From NCBI RefSeq assembly GCF_025989125.1, contig NZ_JAPDNR010000001.1, positions 4,074,301 through 4,138,300 of the forward strand: 64,000 bases of DNA. The letters are read 5' to 3'. Shown one piece after another: positions 1 through 7,825 of this stretch. The stretch's first letter is position 1. Each line of letters opens with the position of its first letter. Source of the stretch: Chitinophaga nivalis (lineage in GTDB: Bacteria > Bacteroidota > Bacteroidia > Chitinophagales > Chitinophagaceae). The translations under genes and the position numbers were made by a program. Below the pieces are notes generated by a model, which saw nothing but the letters and a program-made list of their open reading frames with translations, made no database searches and was not told the origin of the DNA.

Positions 1-205
1 TACATATTATTGTTTTGTAGCAGGAATAAATGAATTTTCATTAAATAGCCATAGGGCGTATGCTAAGGTGTTCATTTTAAATTTGTTATTATGCTGATGC
101 TGGTTGCATAATGTGTAGCTTGTTATGCTCGCAGGATAAAACAAAAGGATGGCTGTATAGAAAATGGACAGCTAACATCAGGTTTGATTTTGTTAATTTA
201 GCGGG

Positions 206-1090
206 ATGAATAGTAAGGCGACCTGTAAAGGTGGAACATTTCATGCCGGGGATCTAAAACTGAAAGGTTTTAAAGTCCAGGAGATTACCGGACCCTCCTA
301 TCCGGTACTGGCCTACGGTAGAAGGGATTGCTATAAAATAGTGCTGGGCACGGGTGATATGCATTTTTGTTATGGTGATCAGACCATTGATATCAACGGC
401 ACGTTCCTGTTTTTTGCGAACCCGCATATACCTTATTCCTGTGAGCACCGCTCGCCGGAACAAAAGGGTTATGCCTGTCTGTTTACCCAAGGTTTTATCG
501 GCAACAGAGAACGGAAAGACAGTTTGCTGAATGCTTCCATCTTCCGCTTCGAGGGCACGCCGGTGATTCCGGTGAACCGCAAACAGGCCGCCTTTATCGG
601 CGGTATTTATCAAAGGATGTTATCCGTCTATAGTGGCGATTATGCCCGGAAAGATGAGATGATCAGGAGCTGTATAGACCTCATTATCCACGAGGCATTG
701 AGTATACAGCCACAACCCGAACAGCAGCAAAAAAATGCCGCTACCAGGATCACCTACTTATTTATGGAGTTGCTGGAAAAACAATTTCCGATCGTCGCCG
801 CAGCGGAGCCGCTTTCCGTCAGAACAGCGCAGGACTTCGCTGCAAGACTGGCGGTACACGAAAACTATCTCAATCGCGCCGTAAAGGAAGTTACCGGTAA
901 ACCCGTCTCGGTACACATCGCGGAGCGCATTACGGCAGAAGCAAAAGCCCTGTTGCAGCATACCAGCTGGAGTGTGGCCGACATCGCCTATGGCCTGGGC
1001 TTTGAATACCCCAGCTACTTTAATAACTACTTCAAACGGGTCACCGGCAGCACACCCAATTCCTTCAGGAAGGATAAAAGGAAGGTTTGA
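206..1090 (+). CDS. AraC-family transcriptional regulator
   Basis: DNA-binding regulator of the AraC/XylS family, acting in the cytoplasm. Residues 1 to about 170 form a cupin-like effector/dimerisation region; residues about 190-290 carry the two helix-turn-helix motifs. The second HTH is well conserved (SVADIAYGLGFEYPSYFNNY, then the family signature around TGSTPNSFRK). Total length of 294 fits the family. The ATG at 206 is the first good start. The next gene on the same strand, an alpha/beta hydrolase 129 bp downstream, is the obvious candidate target, since this regulator-plus-hydrolase arrangement is common; that link is inference. The effector is unknown. Confidence 0.9.
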   Translation: MNSKATCKGGTFHAGDLKLKGFKVQEITGPSYPVLAYGRRDCYKIVLGTGDMHFCYGDQTIDINGTFLFFANPHIPYSCEHRSPEQKGYACLFTQGFIGNRERKDSLLNASIFRFEGTPVIPVNRKQAAFIGGIYQRMLSVYSGDYARKDEMIRSCIDLIIHEALSIQPQPEQQQKNAATRITYLFMELLEKQFPIVAAAEPLSVRTAQDFAARLAVHENYLNRAVKEVTGKPVSVHIAERITAEAKALLQHTSWSVADIAYGLGFEYPSYFNNYFKRVTGSTPNSFRKDKRKV

Positions 1091-1219
1091 AAATCATAGT
1101 TTTTCGTTTGATTCTCTTTAAAAATGCCTGTCATTTAACCAGAGCTTTGTATCCATAAATAACATGTAGCCTCCTACCATCAGGGCAGATCGGCACATGA
1201 ACTTTAAAATACAAGGATC

Positions 1220-2176
1220 ATGGAAAAAGTAGCATCAACGATCGCAGATCTATCTGTGATAAAGACCCTTAGTACACCGGTACCGGTTATATCTGTCAGC
1301 CCGGTTATACTGTCGGTGCCCGGGCGTGGGAACGACTTGCAGGTAAGGATTTCCGCCCCTGTAACCGGCAACCGGTTACCAATTATTCTCTTTGCACATG
1401 GCTTCGGTTCTTCTTCGGAAGGTTATGCCCCTCTCGCAAATTTCTGGGCAGCACACGGTTTCATCGTTATCCAGCCTACCTTTCTCGATTCCCGGATGTT
1501 GGGTATCCCGCATGAAGATCCCCGCACGCCTTTAATCTGGCGGTTTCGGGTAGATGATATGAAGTGTATCCTCGATCAGCTGGACCTCCTGGAAGACGCC
1601 GTGCCGCAGCTGAAAGACCGCTCAGATCGTAGCCGCATTGCTGCCGTGGGGCATTCCTTTGGCGCACATACGTCGGGGCTCCTGTTGGGTGCAAGGCTGA
1701 TCAATGCCGATGGTAGCCTGGGCGAAGATTGGTCTGATCCCCGGATCAAAGCGGGCGTGCTGCTTTGTGCCAGTGGCCGGGGTGGGGAAGACCTCAGTCC
1801 GTTTGCTGCCGAACACTTGCCTTATATCAATCAAAGCTATGCAGGACTGACCACACAGACACTCGTGGTAGCGGGGGATCAGGATAATTCTCCGCTGACA
1901 GTACGAGGACCGGACTGGTTTACCGATGCCTATACGTTGAGTCCGGGCGCCCACTGGCTCGCTACTTTATTCGGAGGAGAACATTTGCTCGGTGGCATTT
2001 CCGGCTACCTGGTGACAGAGACCTCAGATGAAAATCCTGCCCGGGTAGCCGCCGTACAACAACTTACCTGGGCGTACCTCCGCAGTGCGCTTTATCCCGA
2101 AGATCCTGCCTGGGAAACGGTACGTACCTGGTTTATGGCACATCCAGATGCATTGGGGCGAGTGGATGGAAAATAG
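1220..2176 (+). CDS. alpha/beta hydrolase (chlorophyllase/PAF-acetylhydrolase-like esterase)
   Basis: Predicted soluble ester hydrolase of 318 residues. The nucleophile elbow GHSFGAH places the catalytic Ser at residue 146; an HGFGSSSEGY stretch near residue 60 fits the oxyanion-hole strand, and GGEHLLGG near residue 255 probably supplies the catalytic His. No signal peptide or membrane segment is seen. The architecture resembles the chlorophyllase/dienelactone-hydrolase-like group that also contains polyester hydrolases, but the substrate cannot be read from sequence. It follows an AraC regulator on the same strand and is closed by a strong hairpin terminator 24 bp after the stop, so it is probably a single-gene transcript controlled by that neighbour. 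Confidence 0.85.
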   Translation: MEKVASTIADLSVIKTLSTPVPVISVSPVILSVPGRGNDLQVRISAPVTGNRLPIILFAHGFGSSSEGYAPLANFWAAHGFIVIQPTFLDSRMLGIPHEDPRTPLIWRFRVDDMKCILDQLDLLEDAVPQLKDRSDRSRIAAVGHSFGAHTSGLLLGARLINADGSLGEDWSDPRIKAGVLLCASGRGGEDLSPFAAEHLPYINQSYAGLTTQTLVVAGDQDNSPLTVRGPDWFTDAYTLSPGAHWLATLFGGEHLLGGISGYLVTETSDENPARVAAVQQLTWAYLRSALYPEDPAWETVRTWFMAHPDALGRVDGK

Positions 2177-2200
2177 GTGATCTGCCGGTAGAAAGTAATG

Positions 2201-2248
2201 TGGCCTGACAGGCTTTGAAATGTGCGTATTTCAAGGCCTGTCAGGCCA
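2201..2248 (+). terminator. long hairpin terminator
   Basis: A 21-bp left arm (2201-2221) pairs with 2228-2248 around a 6-nt loop, with a single G-U type mismatch, followed by TTTTAT. It closes the hydrolase gene and could also stop the small minus-strand gene at 2352-2531. Confidence 0.8.
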
Positions 2249-2351
2249 TTTTATAAGCGGTAAACAATTCCCGGTAGGTGGAAGACCTGGTTTATATACT
2301 TTTGAAGCGGTTTTATAGAAGAGGAGTGGTATTCAATAGATGCTTAGTTGT

Positions 2352-2531
2352 TTACTTATGCGTTATTTTAGCTCTTTTGAGTAAGTTATTGGTTCGAAGC
2401 ATCTGCGTAAACAATTTTAGTTTCTCAATGTCAGAACGATATATATCTTTTCGAAGACGGGTTGCTTCATCAGCACTGATAATAAATGCCGGATCAGTTA
2501 CCTGTAGCATTGATTTTTTCTTGTCAGACAT
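2352..2531 (-). CDS. small hypothetical protein, 59 residues
   Basis: A minus-strand reading frame with ATG at 2531 and TAA at 2352-2354. It encodes a 59-residue, charged, soluble protein beginning MSDKKKSMLQVTDPAF and ending LLKRAKITHK, with a predicted helical middle (DEATRLRKDIYRSDIEKLKL). Composition is protein-like: balanced charges, amphipathic spacing, no low complexity. A longer frame on the plus strand over the same bases gives an implausible cysteine/valine/serine-rich product from a GTG and looks like the antisense shadow. I do not recognise the family. It stands alone between the hydrolase terminator and an AT-rich gap. Confidence 0.55.
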   Translation of the reverse strand: MSDKKKSMLQVTDPAFIISADEATRLRKDIYRSDIEKLKLFTQMLRTNNLLKRAKITHK

Positions 2532-2701
2532 ACTATAATTGTTACTGTTTGAGATCTATTTATGGATTAATGGAAGGCTAAAGTCTTCTTCAAAATAACA
2601 CATTTTCAGGATACATTCTTTTACCAGAATGGCTATTGGATAAATTCGGGTAGTAGCTTCACCAGGAAGAGAAGCGTATTAACCCCATCCCATTCCCTCA
2701 G

Positions 2702-2732
2702 TTGGCCAAACAACGCAGTTTTAGTACCTTTG
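2702..2732 (+). promoter_or_regulatory. Bacteroidota-type promoter
   Basis: TACCTTTG at 2725-2732 matches the Bacteroidota -7 consensus TAnnTTTG exactly, and TTGG at 2702-2705 sits about 20 bp upstream as a -33 element. It would start transcription near 2740, about 100 nt ahead of the gene at 2841. The rest of 2532-2840 is otherwise empty. Confidence 0.6.
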
Positions 2733-2840
2733 CGCCGCATCATCCATCACGGCTGGCATAACCTATTCATCCGTGTATGGAAATTAACAGCAGGCCTCAG
2801 ATTTTTCTGAAGCTTTTTTATTTTATCAGATAGTATTTGA

Positions 2841-3614
2841 ATGCAGGGATTGTTTCATGAGGATGCTGCCTTCTGCCGCTTTTCAGTACCGGTAGAAGCA
2901 TTGGCAAAAGAACTTACCTTCTCCGTAACGGATGATATACATCCCCTGTGTAAAATAGCGGCCGCTGAATTACAACAATACTTGCAGCAGCAACAGGATT
3001 GGACACATAACTTCGGATTGTCCGCCAATGGCGAAGGAGCCGTTATTGGTAAAATGTTTGGGGTGCTGGTTGTTCGTAACAGCCGGCAGGAGCTGGGGTA
3101 TCTGGCTGCTTTTTCCGGCAAGCTGGCGGGGGGCAATCATCATCATCGGTTTGTGCCGCCTATCTTTGATGGCGTGGCTGATGGCGGTTTCCTGAATGCA
3201 GGCATGACCCGGCTGACAGCCATTAATACGGAAATCAAGGCGCTGGAGCAGGGTAACGATAACGGCAGTACGGAAAAGATTGCTACGCTGAAAGCGTTAC
3301 GCAAAGAGCATTCCATAGCGTTGCAACGGAAAATTTTTGATCAGTATCATTTCATGAACAAGACGGGCGGTACCAAAAGCCTGGTCGATATTTTTGAACA
3401 GCAGGGGTATCGGCAGCCGCCGGCCGGAGCGGGTGAATGTGCGGCCCCCAAACTGTTGCAGTATGCTTTCCACCGGAAAATGGAACCCCTGGCGCTGGCG
3501 GAATTCTGGTGGGGGCTCTCTCCCAAATCTGCTACCTGGAAACACGGACATTTTTATGCCCCCTGCAAAGAGAAATGTGCGGCGATACTAACCCATATGC
3601 TTGCGGCCAATTGA
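2841..3614 (+). CDS. stand-alone N-terminal domain of Bacteroidota RluA-type pseudouridine synthase (truncated)
   Basis: 257 residues that match, from memory of the family, the long N-terminal extension found in Bacteroidota RluA-like pseudouridine synthases. Landmarks: HPLCKIAAAELQQYL, HNFGLS, GKMFGVLVV, LGYLAAFSGKLAGGNHHHRF, then AGECAAPKLLQYAF, LALAEFWWG, and KHGHFYAPCKEKCAAILTHM at the end. In the usual 500-plus-residue protein the catalytic domain follows directly; here the frame stops at 3614 and 3615-3990 encodes no catalytic domain. It should therefore have no pseudouridine synthase activity by itself. It has its own clear promoter, so it may be an expressed single-domain protein rather than debris. 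The conserved Cys/His pairs in the C-terminal third could bind metal (inference). Confidence 0.7.
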   Translation: MQGLFHEDAAFCRFSVPVEALAKELTFSVTDDIHPLCKIAAAELQQYLQQQQDWTHNFGLSANGEGAVIGKMFGVLVVRNSRQELGYLAAFSGKLAGGNHHHRFVPPIFDGVADGGFLNAGMTRLTAINTEIKALEQGNDNGSTEKIATLKALRKEHSIALQRKIFDQYHFMNKTGGTKSLVDIFEQQGYRQPPAGAGECAAPKLLQYAFHRKMEPLALAEFWWGLSPKSATWKHGHFYAPCKEKCAAILTHMLAAN

Positions 3615-3990
3615 TGCCCGGAAAAGTGATTTTCGTGCGCAAACAGCAGCAGGCTGCCATATAGCTGCTGCAGTAGCCCGGAACCTATCCTATATGTAAA
3701 TGACTAAACGCTTATGACTCAATCGTTCTAAACATCGCCGGCCTTTTTATGGGCCGGGATCGTAAAATGCAGGAGCAGGATAGGAGCAAGTTTAGCAAAT
3801 AGTTTTTATCTTCATAACGTAAAACCCGGCCGTTGTAGTTGCTTGACCTATTTCACGATACTTTTCTACTGTCTGTACAGAGACACTCAAAGTTGCCATT
3901 ATTATCTGCATTAAAAACGCCTGATCTTATTCAGGCATATCGATAATCCATTTAGCTGAAAGTATTTTTCACCCGTTAAACCGCTAAAAA
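3615..3990. other. intergenic region without a gene
   Basis: 376 bp with no supportable gene. A short GC-rich inverted repeat (CCGGCC at 3738-3743 with GGCCGG at 3752-3757) around a T-rich loop could act as a weak terminator for the truncated RluA gene. The remainder is presumably the promoter and leader of the sugar dehydrogenase gene; I see no exact TAnnTTTG box. Confidence 0.4.
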
Positions 3991-5214
3991 ATGAAGAACC
4001 TGTTAATGATGCTAACTGCCACTGCTGTACTTGCATTACATGCCTGCTCTCATGATGATGGTGGCCTGGAAGGTCCTACACTTCCACCTGTTGAAACCAA
4101 AGACCCCAACACCAATTACAAACCTGCTTTTGTAGGGCAGACAAGAATTGGTGGCGTACAAACAACGACTAAGTTTAAAGGGAGCGTGATTACTTCCGCA
4201 CTCTCCAGCCCCTGGGGCGTCAAAAGCCTGCCTGACGGGAGACTCCTGATTACAGAAAAAGGGGGTACGATGCGTATCGTCACCAAAACGGGTACGGTCA
4301 GTGCGCCTATCACCGGTCTGCCGGCCGTGAATAGCGCTGGCCAGGGCGGCCTGCTGGGGCTGTGTCTGGACCCTGCATTCAGTACGAACCGTATGGTATA
4401 TTGGGTGTTTTCAGGAAATGTAGCGGGCGGTAATCTGACGTCAGTGGCAAAAGGGCGGTTGGCTAATGATGAAAAAACAATAGAAGGCGCCACCATTATT
4501 TATCGCGCTACTCCTGCGTATAATGGCACCCTGCACTATGGCGGGCGTATTGTTTTTGATGCTACCGGCAACCTCTTTGTCAGCACGGGAGAACGTTCTG
4601 ACCTCGTAACCCGGCCGCTGGCACAATCTGTTACGGCTGCACTGGGTAAAGTGCTGCGTATTACGAAAGACGGACAACCTGCTCCTGGCAACCCTTCCAT
4701 CAGTGGTGCCGGCGCATTACCTGTATTGTATACGATTGGGCATCGTAACCCGCAGGGGTTGGCGATTCATCCGGTAACGGGCGATTTATGGGAAGGTGAA
4801 CACGGACCCAGAGGAGGAGATGAAATCAACCGTATTGAAGCAGGTAAAAATTATGGCTGGCCTACCATTACCTATGGCATTGAATACAGTGGTCAACCGG
4901 TAGGAGCAGGTATCCAGAAAAAGACAGGGTTGGAGCAACCGGTTTATTACTGGGACCCGGTGGTATCTCCCAGCGGCATGACTTTCTACAGCGGCGATCG
5001 GGTGCCTGAATGGAAAAATAACCTGTTCATTGGCTCGCTGAGTGCTACGCATATCGTACGTTTGGTCATCAGTAATAATAAAGTAGCCGGAGAGGAAAGA
5101 CTGCTGGCCGGCGAAGGCCAGCGTTTTCGTGATATCACCCAGGGGGTAGACAGTGCTTTGTATGCCGTTACTGATCAGGGCAGATTATACCGGATCGATA
5201 GAGTGGCGCCATAA
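3991..5214 (+). CDS. PQQ-dependent aldose sugar dehydrogenase-like lipoprotein
   Basis: Predicted soluble-glucose-dehydrogenase/YliI-family beta-propeller enzyme oxidising sugars with a quinone cofactor, anchored in the envelope. A lipoprotein signal peptide ends at residues 16-19 (lipobox LHAC), then a Thr/Pro-rich linker. Propeller motifs follow: SPWGVKSLPDGRLLITEKGG, GGLLGLCLDPAF, GGRIVFDATGNLFVSTGERS, GHRNPQGLAIHP, WEGEHGPRGGDEINRI, NYGWPTITYG and VSPSGMTFYSG, in the family order. Length (407) is typical. It is flanked by two hairpin terminators on its 3' side and appears monocistronic. Whether PQQ is made by this organism or scavenged cannot be judged here. Confidence 0.88.
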   Translation: MKNLLMMLTATAVLALHACSHDDGGLEGPTLPPVETKDPNTNYKPAFVGQTRIGGVQTTTKFKGSVITSALSSPWGVKSLPDGRLLITEKGGTMRIVTKTGTVSAPITGLPAVNSAGQGGLLGLCLDPAFSTNRMVYWVFSGNVAGGNLTSVAKGRLANDEKTIEGATIIYRATPAYNGTLHYGGRIVFDATGNLFVSTGERSDLVTRPLAQSVTAALGKVLRITKDGQPAPGNPSISGAGALPVLYTIGHRNPQGLAIHPVTGDLWEGEHGPRGGDEINRIEAGKNYGWPTITYGIEYSGQPVGAGIQKKTGLEQPVYYWDPVVSPSGMTFYSGDRVPEWKNNLFIGSLSATHIVRLVISNNKVAGEERLLAGEGQRFRDITQGVDSALYAVTDQGRLYRIDRVAP

Positions 5215-5224
5215 AATAGCAGGC

Positions 5225-5256
5225 CAGGCAGCATGGTACTGGCTGCGTTTTTTTTC
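5225..5256 (+). terminator. rho-independent terminator
   Basis: GCAGC (5228-5232) pairs with GCTGC (5242-5246) with a short loop, followed by G and eight T residues. Directly after the sugar dehydrogenase stop codon. Confidence 0.75.
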
Positions 5257-5320
5257 AATACCGTTTGTGCTTATAATCTTGTTTACTAACGATAACGTAC
5301 ATACGTTGTAAATTTATTTG

Positions 5321-5367
5321 CATGTAAAAAGGCTTCAAAACAAACATGTTTTGAAGCCTTTTACATG
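5321..5367. terminator. 20-bp hairpin, probably bidirectional terminator
   Basis: Arms 5321-5341 and 5348-5367 are complementary over 20 bp with one bulged A and a 6-nt loop. A-run/T-run tracts within the arms suit termination from either side; it lies between the plus-strand dehydrogenase and the convergent minus-strand gene ending at 5457. Confidence 0.7.
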
Positions 5368-5456
5368 CGGGTAGAAAATACATAGCTGCTCGCTTCACCA
5401 ATAACGGAAGAAGAAATAACAGCAACCTGTAAGATCAGAGAAGGTGGCGTGAGGTG

Positions 5457-5984
5457 TTAGATCCGTCTGGTATAGGGCCATCGCAAAAGAATTATTTGAT
5501 GGGGTTTGTCCTTACCTTTATTATAGGCTTGTATATATTGATCAACGGCATGGGGTGCTTCCTGAGAGGTACATTTTTTACTTAAACCAACGAAACTATA
5601 TTTGGCCCTGCTACCATCTGAAAGGAACAGTTTTAAACAGGTACTATTATTTCCGGATGATGTGCCAATATAATAAAATTTAATTTCGCTGAACAGGTAC
5701 ATGTTTTCATTGACGACTTTTCCCGTCTTGCTATCTGTTATCTCCAATGTAAAATATTCGCTATTAAAATGGGCAACCACTTTTTGGCTAACCAGCTTCC
5801 ATAGGTGCTTTTGGATCACCAGTGGGAGAATCATGAAAAGAAAAAAACCTATCCATATTAAATAGACGAGGTGAAAGTACAGGGCCAATAGCGCCGTTGC
5901 CAGCATACCTCCCATCATGTATGAAAACATGTAAATCGTAAAAGGATAGGGAGCGAGAACATGTGTTATGACAGATTTATCCAT
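5457..5984 (-). CDS. hypothetical membrane protein
   Basis: 175 residues. Two hydrophobic segments lie near residues 20-40 and 42-60 (GGMLATALLALYFHLVYLIW, then WIGFFLFMILPLVI), followed by a cytoplasmic-looking, charged domain with alternating strands (residues about 75-165). The arrangement of two TM helices followed by a small beta-rich domain resembles PH-like membrane proteins, but I cannot assign a family. It is a monocistronic minus-strand gene with a shared hairpin terminator after it. No function is proposed. Confidence 0.65.
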   Translation of the reverse strand: MDKSVITHVLAPYPFTIYMFSYMMGGMLATALLALYFHLVYLIWIGFFLFMILPLVIQKHLWKLVSQKVVAHFNSEYFTLEITDSKTGKVVNENMYLFSEIKFYYIGTSSGNNSTCLKLFLSDGSRAKYSFVGLSKKCTSQEAPHAVDQYIQAYNKGKDKPHQIILLRWPYTRRI

Positions 5985-6163
5985 GACAGGTGAAGTTTTT
6001 ATCTGATGATAGTGAAAACGAGAGAAGCATATGTAAGTTAGTATTAATTGATGATGTTTGATGACAGTCCATTAAATTATATATTAATGCAGTGGAGGTC
6101 AATATAATAGGGCATAGAAATCGTTTTTGTGAGAGATAGAAAAATGAGCCGGGCGTATGGGCG

Positions 6164-6202
6164 GATTACAGCGATGGATGGTGAAAATACATCGCTGTAA
6201 TC
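6164..6202 (-). terminator. hairpin after the T9SS protein gene
   Basis: 13-bp perfect arms (6164-6176 and 6190-6202) with a 13-nt loop, 22 bp beyond the minus-strand stop at 6225. There is no immediate T-run, so termination strength is uncertain. Confidence 0.5.
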
Positions 6203-6224
6203 AGATCATTTGTTGTAGGTATAC

Positions 6225-7208
6225 CTATTTAATCAGTACCAGTTTTTTACTTAATACTGTTTTCCCATTTATTTCCAAACCATAAATGTAAGTGCCGGCT
6301 GGTACGTGTACATCATTTAGCGATAAAGTGATGGAAGTACTTTGAGTGGTAATATTAATACGTTTAATCAGTCTCCCGTTGGGATCATTAACATTGATAA
6401 ATGCGGCTGCAATGTGAGCAGGATAAGTATATTTGATAGTGGTGACGGAAGTAACCGGATTAGGTATCGCTTCCAGCTGATACAATCCTGGTGCTGTAGT
6501 ACCTACCTCTATTTTTCCATGAACTGCATTTAGTTGCGACTGTATAGTCTGCAGCGCTGCTTCCAGCCTGGCAACTTTTTCCTGCAGCGCAACGATATCT
6601 TCATTTTTATCAGGAGCGGCTGTTCCTGCAGCAGCAGGTGCAAACTGGCTGCTTCTGAATACATTGCCACCAGCATCAATTACAAGGGGACTACCGGTGC
6701 CGGTGGGTATGTTTTCAAAACGAACATTTCCGTTGCTGTGCAACCTGGCGGTAGGAGCAGTGGTGCCAATTCCGACGTTGCCGCTATTGGTAATGCGCAG
6801 TCTTTCAACGGTACTGCTACTACTGCTTCTGGCTACAAACAGGATATCTCTGCCAGGTGATAAACCACTGATAATAAAATCACCTGCCTGACTGGAACCA
6901 ACGAAGTGTCCTGCTGCAGTGGCAATCCCTATTTTACTAAAAAGAGGAGACGTGAGTGTCTGATCTGCTGCAAATAATATAGAAGCAGCCGGACCCGAAA
7001 CAGCCAGGTTCATATCTGCAACGGATCCGGTATTGGCAATATGTAATTGCCTGAGCGGCGCAGTAGCGCCAATACCAACAGACCCGTTATTGTAATAGAT
7101 GGTATTGCCACTTGTTTGCCATTGCGCATGTACGGATAGCGTAGTCATAAACAGGATAAAAGTGAACCATGTCCGTTTTATCCGGAAAGAGATGGTAGCG
7201 GTTTTCAT
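6225..7208 (-). CDS. T9SS-exported protein with tail-fibre-like repeats
   Basis: 327 residues from the ATG at 7208. A signal peptide (residues 1 to about 28, ending LSVHA) is followed by short repeats of the form NNGSVGIGATAPLRQLHI and NSGNVGIGTTAPTARLHSNG, the pattern seen in tail-fibre-like and adhesin-like Bacteroidota surface proteins, then a short coiled coil (about 215-240, KNEDIVALQEKVARLEAAL) and a T9SS type A sorting domain (PNPVTSVTTIKYTY ... PAGTYIYGLEING). The protein should be exported by the type IX system and attached or released at the surface. I chose 7208 over an upstream in-frame start because that start gives no signal peptide and lies ahead of the promoter at 7308-7315. 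Ligand unknown. Confidence 0.8.
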   Translation of the reverse strand: MKTATISFRIKRTWFTFILFMTTLSVHAQWQTSGNTIYYNNGSVGIGATAPLRQLHIANTGSVADMNLAVSGPAASILFAADQTLTSPLFSKIGIATAAGHFVGSSQAGDFIISGLSPGRDILFVARSSSSSTVERLRITNSGNVGIGTTAPTARLHSNGNVRFENIPTGTGSPLVIDAGGNVFRSSQFAPAAAGTAAPDKNEDIVALQEKVARLEAALQTIQSQLNAVHGKIEVGTTAPGLYQLEAIPNPVTSVTTIKYTYPAHIAAAFINVNDPNGRLIKRINITTQSTSITLSLNDVHVPAGTYIYGLEINGKTVLSKKLVLIK

Positions 7209-7273
7209 TTTTTTGTTTGATGATGATGGATGAATAAATAATGTCATGAAGAAGACGAATAACGCATCAGCGA

Positions 7274-7315
7274 ATCCCGATTGTCGGGATGCCGGAACGA
7301 TGTGGTGCAAAAGTA
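7274..7315 (-). promoter_or_regulatory. promoter and leader hairpin for the T9SS gene
   Basis: Read on the minus strand, TACTTTTG at 7315-7308 matches TAnnTTTG. The predicted transcript starts near 7302 and its leader contains a perfect 7-bp hairpin with a 3-nt loop at 7290-7274 (ATCCCGA/TCGGGAT). The leader would be about 94 nt. Confidence 0.5.
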
Positions 7316-7825
7316 GATGTGCTGTCACGAAAGGCCCACGCAGTAAATACGATCATCAGGGAATACCCAGGCGTGCAGTATGGCCAAGGGCAGATTTCGC
7401 TTGAGAATATGAACAGGTAATAATGAATAAAATGAACAAGCAAGTCAATGTGGACAAAATGAATATAAGGTGAATGTTTAAATTGTACTAATTTCAAAAT
7501 CCCGGTTCAATCAAGATACACCAGATGCGTTAGTACAGTTATTGATAAAAGATTTACCTCCGTTATTTCACCTTTATCGATTGTCGGATTACATATATAG
7601 TAGTAGAGCTGTTGCTGGGTTGCTTGTTAAATGAAAACCTTTTATCAGTTATCCCCGGATAAAATAAATACATATTTTTTATGGACTGACCCCTCATCTG
7701 AAAAGCGTGGGTGGCTATGTGATGCTTATATCATAAAGAATGAATTGCTGGTCTGGAATGGTACTGTAAACATTTGTCAGGCTATCTGCAGTGTTGTATC
7801 CAATAACTAAAATCTGATAGTTGTA
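7316..7825. other. upstream region of the PKS operon
   Basis: About 510 bp without a supportable gene, AT-rich, lying between the divergent T9SS gene and the first PKS gene. It must hold the promoter for the long plus-strand PKS block, but I find no exact TAnnTTTG box on the plus strand close to 7826; the nearest imperfect candidate is TAAACATTTG around 7766-7775. Confidence 0.4.

Noticed and set aside
2278..2538. 86-codon plus-strand frame starting at GTG
   Set aside because: Composition is poor and it is antisense to a better-looking 59-residue minus-strand frame.
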